Shown here piece after piece: positions 33,701-46,102 of a stretch of 64,000 nt of DNA. The first letter of the stretch is position 1. Every line of letters starts with the position of its first letter. The notes beneath the pieces were generated by a model, which did not search any database, had not been told where the DNA came from, and saw only the letters and a list, made by a program, of their open reading frames with translations. The position numbers and the translations under genes were made by a program. The stretch covers positions 2,728,263 through 2,792,262 of the forward strand of contig NC_079512.1 in assembly GCF_000801105.2 (NCBI RefSeq), written 5' to 3'. Source of the DNA: Raphanus sativus. Its lineage: Eukaryota > Streptophyta > Magnoliopsida > Brassicales > Brassicaceae.

Positions 33701-36700
33701 TCAATAGAGAACGGCCCATGAATATTCTCATAGATTAAACCCTTGAATATGAAAAAAATTACAGTGATTATTATGCATCGGTTTGTTCTTCTTCTTTTTT
33801 TGTGTGTGATGAGAATCCTATAAATTTGTTTAAGCCAATGATTTGATTCATATATCTTACAACTTTTTTTATTTATGTTGTTTATATAGAGATGGAGTAC
33901 AAGATTCAAAAGGGAAGTAACAGAAAAAGAAAAGTAGAGAAAGAACAAACACATACCAACAGTTTAAAGTCACAGAAACAAATGGTGTTGTTTGCATTGA
34001 AGTCTTATCGAAAGATTACTTTCATGCGTATATGAAAGAGTTGGAAGAGATTGTGAACAATGGATTCACAAAGCTTAGTTCTGAAATTTCTAGCCTAAAA
34101 GCTAAGTTCAATCATATCGACAAAAAATTTGAAAGTTTTAAAAAAGTAAGCAAAGTTATTAACCTTGAGAGATTATTATTGTGAAGTTACGGTGATTGTA
34201 AGTTTTCTGCAGATAATGGAAAAAAAACCCGAAGACAGAAACATAGTCTACAGATTCCTCTGAGAAATCTGTAGATTCTGTCTTCGGGTCTTTTTCCATT
34301 GTCTGCAAAAAAAACATTACAATCACCATAACTTCACAACAATAATCTTTCAAAGATAATAGTTTTGCATACTTTTTAAAACTTTCAAAGTTTTTGTCGA
34401 CATGATTGAACTTAATTTTTAGGCTAGAAATTTCAGAATTAAACTTTGTGAATCCATTGTTCACAATCTCTTCCAACTCTTTCATATACGCATGAAAGTA
34501 ATCTTTCGATAAAACTTCAATGCAAGCAACACCATTTGTTTTCTGTGACTTTAAACTGTTGGTATGTGTTTGTTCTTCCTCTGCTTTTCTTTTTCTTGTA
34601 CTTCCCTTTTGAATCCTGTACTCCATCTCTATATAAATAACATAAATAAAAAAAGTTGTAAGATATATAAATCAAATCATTGGCTTAAACAAATTTATAG
34701 GATTCTCATCACACATAAAAAGAAGAAGAACAAACCGATGCATAATAATCACTGTAATTTCTTTTCATATTCAAAGGTTCAATCTATGAGAATATTCATG
34801 GACTGTTCCCTAATGAATCCTTCCATTTTTTTTTTGTAAAACGTTGCACAAAACTACACATACACGACACATCAATAATTGGTTTTATGGGAATGGTAAA
34901 CATCAAAAATAATTGGTCTCATAGAAACGGTAAACATAAAAAATAAACACATATGTGAACACAAAATATTAAAACTTACTTGGTTCAAATAGATAACAAT
35001 TTCAAAGAAGACGAAAATTTGTAGCGATAAAGTGACAAACCTAACTTATTATTCTTTAACAACGTAACTCTTTTCTTATTTATATAAGTAGAAGAAAATA
35101 AAATAAAGGGAATATGTATAAACTTCATGATAAAGTCTAAACAAATCATAATTCACATATTTATCTTTGTTATTATAAAATTTAAATGATAAAATAACAT
35201 ATTTATCTCAACACATATTTATCTTAAACAAAATAATTTTAATGATATTATTTTTATTAATTACGAATTTATTTATTATTTTTGAATTAATATATAAATT
35301 ATTGAAATATCTTGGGTTAACAAGTCATTTCATAATCAAAGAAGTGTATTTTTCAAAAGGTAAAATAGAAAAAGCAGTTTTCAAATTTCAAATCCTAAAT
35401 AGGATATTTTGCAAATTATCCCAAATTTATATGTATATAAGTGTATTTTTCCAAAAACTTAAATAAATGTATAATTTTCAAATTATTTTCTTATTTTAGT
35501 GTATTTCTTCAAATTTTCCCTATTTTCTATTGGGTAATTTTTTTTTAATAATAGAGATGACCACTTGCAACATTGTTTGATTGGTTTTGTTAGGATTTAT
35601 ACTAACTTCTTTTATGAATGAAAGCTATGTGTTAGAAAAATAGGTTTGGTTAGGATAAATATGAAATTCGAGTCCCACATTACAATAGTAGACAAAGAAA
35701 ATCTAATGTATAAATAGTATCAAAGTACACTTTATATATGGCCTCCTAAACAAATCCATGAAGGCTTAGGTTCAAATAGTAAAATATCATATTAATAAGG
35801 GAGTTGGACATCTAGTCCTAGTAAGTGTCTGGCCATGAAATACATCTTGTTCGTCATAACAAATTTGCAGATGAACTTGTTCGTATTAAAACTATTTAAC
35901 TTTGTGTGGCAGAGCTATCTACCATGATGAAGTTAAAAGCTCTGGATCTAAGTGACAATGAATTTTCTGGCACAATAGAATCGCAAGGCAAGTTTACTCA
36001 AGTATTTCACTATTTGATTTAAAAGAAGTTGTGGTAGAAATGACGTTCATCATGTATATTGACTTAGGCTTCTGTGTTTGGTTACCTTAGGGATTTGCAA
36101 CCTGAAGAATATGCAAGAGCTTGACTTAAGTAGAAACAAACTATCTGGCCAGTTTCCCTCATGTTTAACTAGCTTGAGTGGAATTCGAGTTCTTGCTCTC
36201 TCATCAAATCAAATGACTGGGAAGATACCATCTTCTCTCAGTAACCTTGAATCGCTCGAGTACTTATCATTGTTTGATAACAACTTTGAAGGCTTCTTTT
36301 CAGTTAGTTCGCTTGCAAACCTCTCAGAGCTTAGGGTATTAAAACTCGGTTCAAAATCCAACTCACTCCAAGTAGTAGAGTCTCAAGGTTCTTGGAAGCC
36401 AAAATTTCAGCTAAACGCTATTGTACTAGGTTCTTGCAACTTGGACAAGGTTCCTCATTTTCTCCTACAACAGAAAGGCTTGCGTCACGTTGATCTATCC
36501 GACAATAAAATATACGGAGTTTTTCCTTCTTGGCTAATGGAAAATAATACCCAACTCAAAGTTTTGCGGCTACAGAACAATCATCTCACAAGCTTTCAGC
36601 TACCAAAATCTACTCACGGTCTGGCTTTCCTGGACGTGTCGATGAATGAATTAAATCATTTGTTTCCTGAGAACATTGGGTGGATACTTCCTCGGTTACT

Positions 36701-38303
36701 GTTTATAAATATATCGAGTAACAGTTTCCAAGGAAATCTACCAGCTTCTCTGAGCAACATGAAAAACATTTTATTCATGGATCTATCTCACAACAGATTC
36801 CATGGGAAGATACCAAGAGGCTTTTTAAAGGAATGTTATTACATTGAAAGTTTGAAGCTGTCACATAACAGACTCAGTGGAGAGGTTTTTCCCCAAGGAG
36901 TATTATTTTATAATATATCAGAGCTGTTAATGAATAACAACCAGTTCACAGGAAATATTGGGCAAGGCTTACGTAGCATGGAGTCCTTGGTACTTCTAGA
37001 CATTTCCAACAACAATCTCACAGGTGCTATTCCAAGCTGGATCGGCCAGCTTCCATCCATAATTGGACTACTTCTCTCAAACAACTCGTTAGAAGGCAAC
37101 ATACCAACCTCATTGTTCAATACATCCACTCTCAATCTACTGGACCTCTCTTCAAACATTTTATCTGGAGACATACCCCAACACTTTAAATCCATGAAGC
37201 CGATCGTATTGCTCCTTCAAGACAATAACTTATCAGGGGCCATTCCGGACGGATTACTAAAGAATGTCCCTGTAGTTGATCTGAGAAACAACAAATTGTC
37301 TGGGAGCATTCCGAAGTTCACCAAGGCCCAAAACATCCATACTCTTCTCCTCCGAGGGAATAGATTAACAGGCGGTATTCCTAGACAGTTGTGTGGGTTA
37401 AGCAACCTCCACATTCTTGATCTTGCCAACAACAAGCTAAATGGATCCATACCTTCATGCGTTGGCAACACATCGTTTGGTGTAGGACAAGATCAGGATG
37501 CGTTACGATATATTGATTTAGTCTTTGGTAAAAGGTTTGGTAACTTCAAGATTGGTTTTGAACTGGAACAGGATCACATTAATAATACCACAAAATGTGG
37601 TGTCGGAAGAAGATGTTTCGTTTCTCTTCTTGTGCTGGATCCGTTTTACTTACCCTTCCCTGAGTTATCCACCCCGACCAAATTTGAGTTTGCAACAAAG
37701 CACCGGTATGATCCCTACATGGGTGAAAACCTCAGACTATTGTTTGGGATGGATCTCTCGGAAAATGAGCTGAGTGGTGAGATCCCGTTTTGGCTTGGTG
37801 GTCTTCACCAACTACATGCTCTCAATCTTTCTCACAATAAATTATCAGGTGGGATACCGAAAAGCTTTTCAGGTCTGAAGAACGTGGAGAGCCTTGATCT
37901 TTCTTTCAACGGATTACAAGGAGAGATCCCATCACAACTATCTGAGCTGAGCAACCTGGCTGTCTTCAATGTGTCATACAACAACTTATCAGGAGTCATT
38001 CCACAAGGAAAGCAGTTTAACACCTTTGATGCACGAAGCTTCTTAGGGAATCCTCTTCTATGTGGACAATCAACCAACACAAGCTGCGACGATGGTAACT
38101 CAATTCACACTCCAGCAGATAACGTAGTGAAAGACGAAGAAAGCAAAATTGACATGGAGTCTTTCTACTGGAGTTTTGCTGCAGCCTATGTCACATTATT
38201 TGTTGGAGTGTTTGCATCTCTCTATTTTGATTCACCTTGGAGCAGATTTTGGTTCTGCATGGTTGATGCTTTCATCCAGAGAGTGAGGCTATTGTTGTGG
38301 TAA
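30781..38303 (+). CDS. RLP-D: intact receptor-like protein of the RLP13-16 family
   Basis: Exons: 30781-31225, 31325-31480, 31568-31642, 35913-35987, 36091-38303; 987 residues, all junctions phase 1. Signal peptide ([21 protein letters not shown]), N-cap with paired cysteines ([26 protein letters not shown]), about 25 plant-type LRRs, an island domain at about residues 705-800, three to four terminal LRRs, an acidic juxtamembrane stretch ([11 protein letters not shown]), one transmembrane helix at about 945-968 ([17 protein letters not shown]) and a short tail without kinase. Such proteins sit in the plasma membrane and sense ligands with SOBIR1/BAK1-type partners; no ligand can be read from sequence. 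Intron 4 has a GC donor (CAAG|GCAAGT). Intron 3 is 4.27 kb because of a hAT element and a long inverted repeat. Closest relatives are Arabidopsis At1g74170-At1g74200; which one is not resolved. Confidence 0.9.
31694..31720 (-). mobile_element. Helitron-like 3' end in RLP-D intron 3
   Basis: Read on the minus strand: CGCGGTTGCG hairpin-type sequence, then AGGATCAAAGT and CTAG (31695-31698) followed by T. This resembles the 12764 and 13684 termini. No 5' end was identified, so the extent is unknown. Confidence 0.4.
32344..33051. mobile_element. hAT-type MITE rich in GACCCGAA motifs, 8-bp TSD
   Basis: The ends are TAGGCCTGGG and, inverted, TAGGCATGGG. The flanking 8-mers AGTAGCGT (32336-32343) and AGTGGCGT (33052-33059) match at 7 of 8 positions, the duplication length of hAT elements. 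The interior has two blocks of degenerate (GA)CCCGAA repeats (32375-32565 and 32825-33040) separated by AT-rich DNA. No transposase. It lies in RLP-D intron 3. Confidence 0.75.
33087..34258 (+). repeat. left arm of the giant inverted repeat
   Basis: Mirror copy of 34263-35422. The gene fragment in this arm (from the ATG near 33893) has lost one A relative to the right arm within the CACAGAAACAAATGG stretch (about 33972-33986), which breaks its frame. Confidence 0.8.
34263..34626 (-). CDS. transposon-borne gene fragment, lysine-rich coiled-coil type
   Basis: Starts with ATG at 34626 just after an intron-like TATATAG acceptor. It encodes a basic segment ([16 protein letters not shown], a possible nuclear signal) and a helical, possibly coiled-coil stretch ([20 protein letters not shown]). 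Translation then runs past an unspliced intron-like segment to KDPKTESTD, where the frame enters the mirrored arm. I do not recognise a family. It is likely part of a gene carried by the element, incomplete at its 3' end. Being embedded in the inverted repeat, it is not expected to make a normal protein. Confidence 0.35.
34263..35422 (-). repeat. right arm of the giant inverted repeat
   Basis: Reverse complement of the left arm. It retains the open version of the carried gene fragment (next entry). Confidence 0.8.
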
Positions 38304-38962
38304 ACCATTGTTTGTTGAAAATTTTGTTTCTGTTCACCCGCAAAACCTCCTGTTTGTTGTAACAATTAAAGACCAAATCATAACTTGTGTTTGGTTCCTA
38401 TCATTGGCGCCTTTTTACAAGTACAAGTTACAATCCATTGCTTAGGGCTTTAAACAATCGAAGGGAGCCACATCATCAATTCTATGATCATTAAGCTTTT
38501 CCTCTATATCTTTCGAGGTTAGAAGTTAATTCATTGAACCTAACACACAGTCCTGGTGGATACTTCAACAAAAGTCTTGTCTAGCAGTCTATTTTACTAA
38601 ATTTCGTTACTTATATGTTCACTTATTGGTATTCTTCTTATGCGCGGGAATAATTTAACAGGCCGTATTCCTCGACAGTTGTGTGGCCTAAGCAGCATCC
38701 ACCTTCTTGATCTTTCCAACAACAAGTTGAATGGATCCATACCCTCATACCAAAACATTGTTTCTTACTCTATACTCTGATTTACAGTTATTTCAAATAA
38801 CCATCTCAAGAACTCCAGTTATTACATAACACACCATATGATTATTATCATCCTGCTGTATAATAGTACTGAAGAACCAAAACCGAACATGCGAATCAGC
38901 AGGGCAAAAGAAAAAGACAATAGAGTATATATATAATTAGTGTTTCTTCAAACAGATCTTAG
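38304..38962. other. intergenic between RLP-D and the TRM4-like gene
   Basis: 3' flanks of two convergent genes. It contains the RLP fragment described next. 38820-38900 matches the flank into which the 26382-29477 LTR element inserted. Confidence 0.55.
38622..38763 (+). pseudogene. RLP LRR fragment
   Basis: Encodes [19 protein letters not shown] and then [13 protein letters not shown], corresponding to residues about 665-710 of RLP-D, with no upstream or downstream exons. A residue of one more tandem copy at the right edge of the cluster. Confidence 0.85.
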
Positions 38963-41900
38963 CTACTGTTCTGCAAAAAGCGTTCTTCGTCTTCCTGACT
39001 TTGCTTGCAAACGGCTAGTTTCTGCATGCACGATCTCATTCACCAAATCCTTGAAAACAAGCCTCTCCACATCCAGCACCAACCCTGAGACCTCTCCACT
39101 GAAGTCCACCCAGTTCCCTGACCGAATCATCACATCTTCCGCAAGTATACTCTTCAGAAAATCATCTTCTTCCTCCAACAAGAAGTTTTCAGATCTCTTC
39201 GTGGCTTGTCTTTGCAGTGATTCTATATCTGAACACAGCTCTTTCAGTAGCTGTTGAGCGCTCATGGTTTTCTTAGCAGATGACTTCATCAACGGATTCG
39301 TTGTGGCTTCAACCGATGCTAGCTTCTCCACAAGAAGCTCATTAACCGTGTCAAACACAAGTTTGCGGTTGAGCTTCTCCTTGTTCATAACCTTGCTTTC
39401 TTCTTTCTGTAGCAGATGTGTTGTGCTGCTTCCTTTAGTCTGCTCAAGAACAAAGAACAGCTCCGGGTTGATCGGATGTCCTGAAGGGTGTAGCTGAAAC
39501 GTTGTTAATCCTGAGCCAAAATCTCGGAGCAGAAGACCTGAGGCTAGTAGAATCTCGGAGATGTATCTGTGATCGGTGTTGGGAACTGAGGTCTCACAGA
39601 GGGAAGCAATGTAGTCTTGGTTGGCTTCATCATGGGTAGAGTTCAGACGTCTGAGCTTTTGAACCAAGTGCTCAACGTTTTGAAGCTTCTTCCGGTTTAT
39701 CTCTGGGGAAAAGGTTGATGTTGTTTCAGAGAAACTGTACGCTGGGTTCCACTGGTCCTCATAATGTTCATCACCAGAGTCATGAGCAACAACATAACCT
39801 AATGACATGATCAGTTCTGAGTCAGTGGAAGGAAACTGAATATTCAAATCCTCATTAGAAGAGTAGAGATAGAATCAGTTTACTACCTTGTGTCTTCACA
39901 GGAGATGGTTCCATCTCTCTGTAAATTGAGGTGTCAAGAACAGAAATAGGACTTGGATGCTCCAAAGCAACTAGTGATAGGTTTGCTGATGATCCATCTT
40001 CACTAAACCTTGGACTAGATTTCTGAAAACACCAAAAGAAGCAAAACACAAAACTCAAAATCATTTCACACCAAACACTTAAGACATGTTAAGGAGACAC
40101 TCACATTCTGCATTAGGTTAGAGACTACAGCTTTGGCTGCCTCGATTACAGATGCTTGTTCTGCACCAGTAGCGGCTTCTGCTTCAGAAGGAGTACACAT
40201 GTCATGACTAGACGTCCTAGATTCATTGCTACCTTGACTAGCTTGGTCATCATTTTGCTGCAAACTCTTCTGAGCCTTGGGTCTACTACGTCTGCCACCA
40301 GGAGAAGTAGACTCAGCCAGTTGTCGGTTCAATGGTTTCCTTGATTTAGTAGAATCAGACGGAGGAGTAGGTGGACGTGAGCGTTTGTCATGCTCAGCCT
40401 TCTTCTGCTGCAACCTTGGACTTACAGAGCCTGAACTCTTTGAAGCACTACTTTCTTTGGAAACCTGACGTGGCTTTTTTGAAGAAGAAGACAGAGCTTT
40501 CTTATCAACAGAGCTGAGAGATGATGATGATTCAGCTCTTCCCTTTCCAGGACTACGCTCTTTTGTCACACGTTTACTACTACTACTTGTTGAAGCTCCT
40601 TTATTATCATCAGGTTTCTCTCTACGGATCTTATTAAGCCCACCAGATAGACTGTGGATTGGAATAAGGGATGACGCAGGGATACCAGCCTTTTCAACAA
40701 GTTTGGCAGGTTTCATTATCACAATCGGAGATTGATACACCTGAGAAGATGAAGGAACTCTCGTTCTTGATGGCATTTCTTGATTTCTTTCATAGTCTCT
40801 TTGAGCTGCCAAGATTGAGGATTGTGGTTGTTTCTCTGTGTCCAGGAACGCCTTTGATTGCATAGCCTCTAATATTTGTTTAAGAGCTCTTAGATCTTTC
40901 CCTGAATCTTTGAACTCAAGATCGTTCAGTCTCCTCTCCATTTCGCTGTACACGGTAGGAGGAAACTTAGGCACCACTTCAGGCGGTGCTGCTGCTTTCA
41001 CAGGCTGCTTCTGCAGACCTCTGTTTCTCTCAGCTTGCTTCCACGGAGCTGGCTCAATGGGAAACTTTGAGCTTGATAGAGGCTTCATGACAATATCAGA
41101 GTTTCTCCATCTTGGAGAAGACGGGTCCTTCCCCAAGCTTCTCGGTGAGCTAGGAGAGAACCGGATGGCACGGTTCAGGTTTTTCTCCCTCAAAGATCTC
41201 GAGAATGGATCGTTGCTGTCGTCAAAAGTGTTTAGACCAAGCTTATGGATGTCTCTACCCACTGGAGAACCAGGCAGTGTCTCCAAACCCATGAGCTTTG
41301 CAACAACACTTGGAGGCCGTTTCTTGTTGCTGCTGCTTGAACTCTCAGGAAGCTTAACTGGTTTAAGATCATCAACGGAGTATCTCACCACTCGTTCTCT
41401 ACTATCCAGCGAAAGCCTAGGCAGCTCTTTCAGCTTCTGTCTCGATTTCAGCGTGTCATGAGAATCAACAGAGTAACGAGGTGGTGCACCCTTTGCTCCA
41501 GCCTCGTTATAACGTTGAGGTGTTTCTCTAAGCTTGGCTAGAAACCGGAAGGACTCGTTGAGATCAGCAGGTGCGGATTGCTTCAAACCGTAAGGCCTTG
41601 GAGAATCTTCTCTTCTGCTGCTGCGTCTGACTGCTTCCTCTTTGGTCATAGGAGTCTTGAGCGAAAGCCCTCTGGCGTCTCTGTACATAGAGTCTCTCAC
41701 AACATCTCTGAGGTCAAATCCTAGCTGTGAAAACCCATTCCCATCTGTCATCTCAGGGTCACTTGTAGGAGATTCAGGAAAATTGGCTTGGTCATATGCA
41801 GAAGCTTCAGGTTGAAGTATTGTATTCAACTCAGGAGATGATGGGGAAGAGGAACAAGAAGATGAGAAAGAAACCCTTGATGACTCTGTTGAAACCCTTT

Positions 41901-42563
41901 GCTTCTCTTTCACATTCCCAACATTGTTTGCGTCCTGAAACTGCAATGCAAACAGCCTTAGGATCTTGCAGAACACATCTTCTTCTCAAATGAGAACCTT
42001 AAAATTAACTTACAGTGTCTTTTGCTTGATAAAATGTATCAACAGAGTCTCTCTCAGAAATGATGCTATTTGCATTTCCATTACCTGCAATAAACAAAGC
42101 TTGAGGATCAAATCAAAAGTCTTAAAACAAGGAACAACCGATGAGGCATTGCAAGTCAAACTTTTATTTATCACATTTGGTTGGAACTTGATGAGCCTAA
42201 GGTTAATAAAAAGTCAAAAATCTACCAAAACTAAAAATCTAACCAAAAGATTTGGCAGATCAACATCATTGAGAAAGGAAACAAAACCAGAAAATTAGAT
42301 CTCTGATAATGTCACAAGACTTGGTTAACTAAAGAAGATATATAGACCATATCTATAAGTCAACGACTACAAGACACAAACCATAGTGACCAAAACAATG
42401 TGTTAAAAAAATAACAAATATATTTACCTAAAGTAAGACTCTTTCTTCGGCCAGTGAGAACATGGTGACGGTCAAAGATCTGAAAAATCCCATTCATACA
42501 ACCAATTTGCTTCTGCAGATCTGCACTATCATCTGCCAATGAATGCAGAAGCTTTGCAGCCAT
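38963..42563 (-). CDS. TRM4: TRM4/LONGIFOLIA-type protein (TON1-recruiting-motif family)
   Basis: Exons, minus strand: 42428-42563, 42014-42084, 40105-41940, 39887-40022, 38963-39798; about 1004 residues. The start MAAKLLHSLADDSADLQKQIGCMNGIFQIFD and the last residues (SGRRRTLFAEQ) match Arabidopsis At1g74160. The family's VAxLMGLE motif is at about residues 281-289 (VVAKLMGLE). The middle is Ser/Arg/Lys-rich and probably disordered. The C-terminal exon carries the conserved DUF4378-type region (ISEILLASGLLLRD ... VFKDLVNEIVHAE). TRM proteins bind microtubules and recruit TON1/PP2A complexes; LONGIFOLIA members promote longitudinal cell elongation. The acceptor of the last exon could instead be 13 codons upstream (after CTCAG), in frame; TTAG|GTTATG is preferred by similarity. 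All other junctions are GT-AG. Confidence 0.9.
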
Positions 42564-43734
42564 TTTCTTCAAACCACAAAACAAAGAAAATAAAGTTCTC
42601 TTCTTTTTTTTGGCTTAGAAGCTTTCTTCTGTGTTGCCTTGTGCTCTCTTCCCTTTTATTGATCTCCAAAAAAGCCTAACTTTTAGCCTCAGTGATGACT
42701 TTTAAAAGCTTTCTTTTTCTTTCTCCATCATTTCAACAGTGACCACCATTAAAAGCCATGACGAGAATGATGCAACCTTCCATAATCATTTAAAACTCCA
42801 AAATTTTAGCCTTTTTTTCTCTTTGTAGAAAAACTTGAAAGCCGTTCAAGATCTCAAAATTTAAATTTAAAAAAAAAAATTAATCTTTTTTAAAAAACAG
42901 AGTTTTGAGTCCCACACCTACAGATCTAAAAGGAAAGCAAAAGTTTCCACCTTTATTACAGAGCTAGATTCTCAGATTCCACTCAAGACAAAAGGAAAAA
43001 AAAAAGGAAGAGAGATGAAAAACCCTTTTGGTAATTAGATCTAAATCTTACAAAGAATCTAACTTAGAAGATGAACAGACACACTAGAAAAACATGTGTG
43101 ACCCTTTGTCTGAATAAAAAACCGTCTTAAACTGAGAATGTACCTTAAAAGTTACAGAACCAATGGGAAGAAGAAGAGTTGCAGATGAAGAGAAACAGCC
43201 AAAGGAAGGAGAATGAAGAAGAGGAGGAGATTAAAGAAAGGAACAAAGGAATCTCACTACAGATCCAAGAAGAGACTAAATGTTCCTCTCTCTCTCTCTC
43301 TCTCTTTGTACTTACTGGTAACTGCTCAGAGAACAAACCGGAAATACAGCCACATAATGCTTATTGGAAAATAGAAGTATTCTTTGTTTTTCTTTTTTTC
43401 TAAAAAAATTGTAGAAAAAAATGTTAGCAAAAAAACAAAACCTACCTCTCTGCTCTTTAGTTTTCCCAAAGCCCAAGAGATTTTAGATTATTTTTTGGTA
43501 GATTATTTATTAGATAAATAAAAAACATTGGAGGAGAGGTGTGTGGAGATACAGAGGCTCTCCATCTAGCAGAAGCATGTGAGTGAGTTGATCTGGTTTG
43601 ACTTCCCTATCAATACATGTGACATTTGTGTCAGGTCATCAAGATATCCACATAATGTTTCATTTCTTTCATCTTTTTTTTTTTTACTTTTCACCTTAAT
43701 TTCTTGTCACCAGCTGATGTATGAAACAGATCTA
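42564..43734. other. promoter and leader region of the TRM4-like gene
   Basis: No separate gene. On the minus strand this is 5' flank, with a (GA)n tract (CT repeat at 43286-43305 on the plus strand) of the kind frequent in plant leaders. The transcription start cannot be fixed. A poly-T run occurs at 43677-43684. Confidence 0.45.
43286..43305. repeat. (CT)10 microsatellite
   Basis: Uninterrupted CT dinucleotides, about 720 bp upstream of the TRM4-like start codon; GA repeats on the transcribed strand. Confidence 0.9.
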
Positions 43735-44007
43735 AAACTATCATTGATGAGTTTTTACCACAGTTTCTCATTAATTGTATTAATATTATTAATAAGTTTT
43801 TCAAAAAAATGAGAGATTTACCCAAACCTAAGAAAATTTTATAGTATCAAAGTCCATAACTGACACCATTTTCCTTAAAAATTATGAATAAATCATCTCA
43901 GTGAGGTTGTTTTCCATTGAGCAAATGAGGTTTTGTTATGAACCGTATTACATACTATATCAAAATCCACACTTATATTTCATTTCAAAACTAATTTTGG
44001 TCCGTAA

Positions 44008-45628
44008 TAAAATGGAAGCAGATGTGTTTCATTTTCAATCTAAAAGTTTGAGGTACAATACATGAATCTAGTTAGAAAAAATATCGCAATACTTGTCATC
44101 AATTTTGCGGGTGAAGTCACGGGATCGCATTAAATTCCCATCCGCAAAGGTAAGTAAAACAAAACAATGTGTAACCAAGTAGAACACATTAACATCTTCC
44201 CTGGTTTATGTTTCTTGTAAGAAGTCGTCCTTTTCTTCTTTTCATTGAAATGAAAACTTGTCATTTTCGATGTTCCCTTTTTCTTTATACTACTATATAG
44301 TAGTGTTTCTTGACGTCAAGATGCCCCAGTTTTTTCATCTCACCACCTTATTCCTGTTGTTCTTTTTCCTTGTCATTTTCAACTCATAATTATAAAAATT
44401 GATATCAGTATAGGTTAAAAAAACTCACTCTTTATAAAACGTATTATAGTCACTAAAAAGCATTAGCTTTAAATGATTCAATAAGAAGAATCTTTATTTG
44501 TTAAAAATGAATTTACGGCTCAACTTTACAATAATGAAATATTTTTTGTATGTCTCGAGCTGTAACACTCAGAAGATATGAAAAGTCTTAATTATAGTGC
44601 AATCATTTTTATAACAAGAAACTGCTGTTTTTCTCAAAATGGAACTCTTTCAATTTTTGTATTGGTTATACTGCATGAAACTGATTGAAAGCAATATAAT
44701 TAGAAAATAAAAAGTATTGTAAGAAAGTAAAACTTATATGTTTTCTGTACATTTACTAAATATATTAATTAGTCGCAAAATTAGTTGGAGAGTACATGCT
44801 TTAGTTGTTGGGTTGCCAACGAAGACAATTTGTATTTTTCATTAACCTGATCTATATTTTTGAATTTGGAAATCATTTTGACCTTTAAAAAATATATTTT
44901 CTTATAAAAACAATGCTTGTTGAAAATTGTAGGATTTACCCCATAGGAATGGTGCATGAAAAATTAAACCCTTTCTCAAAATAAAAAAAAATGGTGCAAG
45001 AAAAATCATTAAAAGGAGTTTTCTTAAATAACAAAAGAATTAGACACACGTCAACACAAAATGGTTATGAATTATCATATGATCATCAGAGGAATAATTA
45101 CGGTTGGTAATATATGATTATTTCGTAGTTAATATATGTACTTTCTTTAGCATTTAGTCTTTGTCGTTGGATCCAAACTAGTATATACAGAATCTCTGTA
45201 ACTGTATATACGTGTATGCGAATACAGTAAACTATAGTATATTAATGCACGCATCATACATGAAATGATGGCATCACAGATAACAAATTCCAAAGCTATA
45301 CTACTATATTATATGCAAATTTAATTGTGCCATAAGTAAAGTTAAAGGTAGTCTTGGTCAAAGACTAAGAATGATCAATTATCGAGGCACATGGTTTCAC
45401 GCCGTTAATGATTTGTCATAAACTTGTAATCATCGCATTTTTGTCTCTTTATCAGCATAAACACACATACATACATGCGCATATTATTGATCAATGGTGT
45501 TTACATTTACTGTCTACAGTCATTAGAAAGACCAACGTCAAACGAATGCAAGAGAGAGACTACAATAAACAAATCTTTCTCTAAGGCAAAACTTATTCCT
45601 GAAGAAACAGAGACACGAGATGACTAAA
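44008..45628. other. unit-1-specific intergenic segment
   Basis: AT-rich, with no gene or recognisable element ends. It is absent from the second duplication unit. Confidence 0.5.
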
Positions 45629-46102
45629 TGCCTTCACCTGTACGGCTGTACCTACTCTGTTTGTTTGCATATGTTTACATGTCCTAATGAAATTTTTGAT
45701 TTGTTACAAGAAAAATAAACTTCATAAGGTATAGCTTTTGCTTGCAAACTGAAACCAGTAAGGTAATAACAACAGAGTTAAAGCTATTTGTATTGCTCTA
45801 TATACAAAACAAAAAACAAAAGGCATCAACACAAGAGTTAGCTTCTTCTACTCCCACCCTCAACTTTCTTCTACTTACAGCTTTTAAAACCAAACCCTCC
45901 CTTCATCTACTTTTTTTTTTGGTAAAACTCCCTTCATCTACTTGCTACTGTACATCCTCACAACTTTCTTCTACTTCAGCTGTTACTGCTCTGCGTTTGC
46001 ATCTTCTGCAGCAACTCTTCCTTCATCTTTTCAACACAAAATGAATAAAGTTAAAACTGATTACACAATCCTTAGAGAAGGACTATACTGAATCATGTCT
46101 GT

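Larger units (their letters stand above)
33087..35422. mobile_element. giant inverted-repeat (foldback/MULE-like) element in RLP-D intron 3
   Basis: Two arms of about 1.15 kb, 33087-34258 and 34263-35422, are reverse complements of each other over nearly their whole length with scattered substitutions and small indels. Almost no spacer separates them (centre near 34260, inside CAGATTCCTCTGAGAAATCTG). The outer ends contain GGATAATT..AAAATA.CCTATTTA, similar to MULE termini. The heptamer AAATTTA lies on both sides (33080-33086 and 35423-35429), so the exact ends and TSD are tentative. Each arm carries the same gene fragment; only the right-arm copy (minus strand) is open. Confidence 0.8.

Noticed and set aside
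35560..35880. Possible LTR-like sequence beginning TGTTAGGATT before RLP-D exon 4
   Set aside because: No partner LTR, primer site or target duplication could be found.
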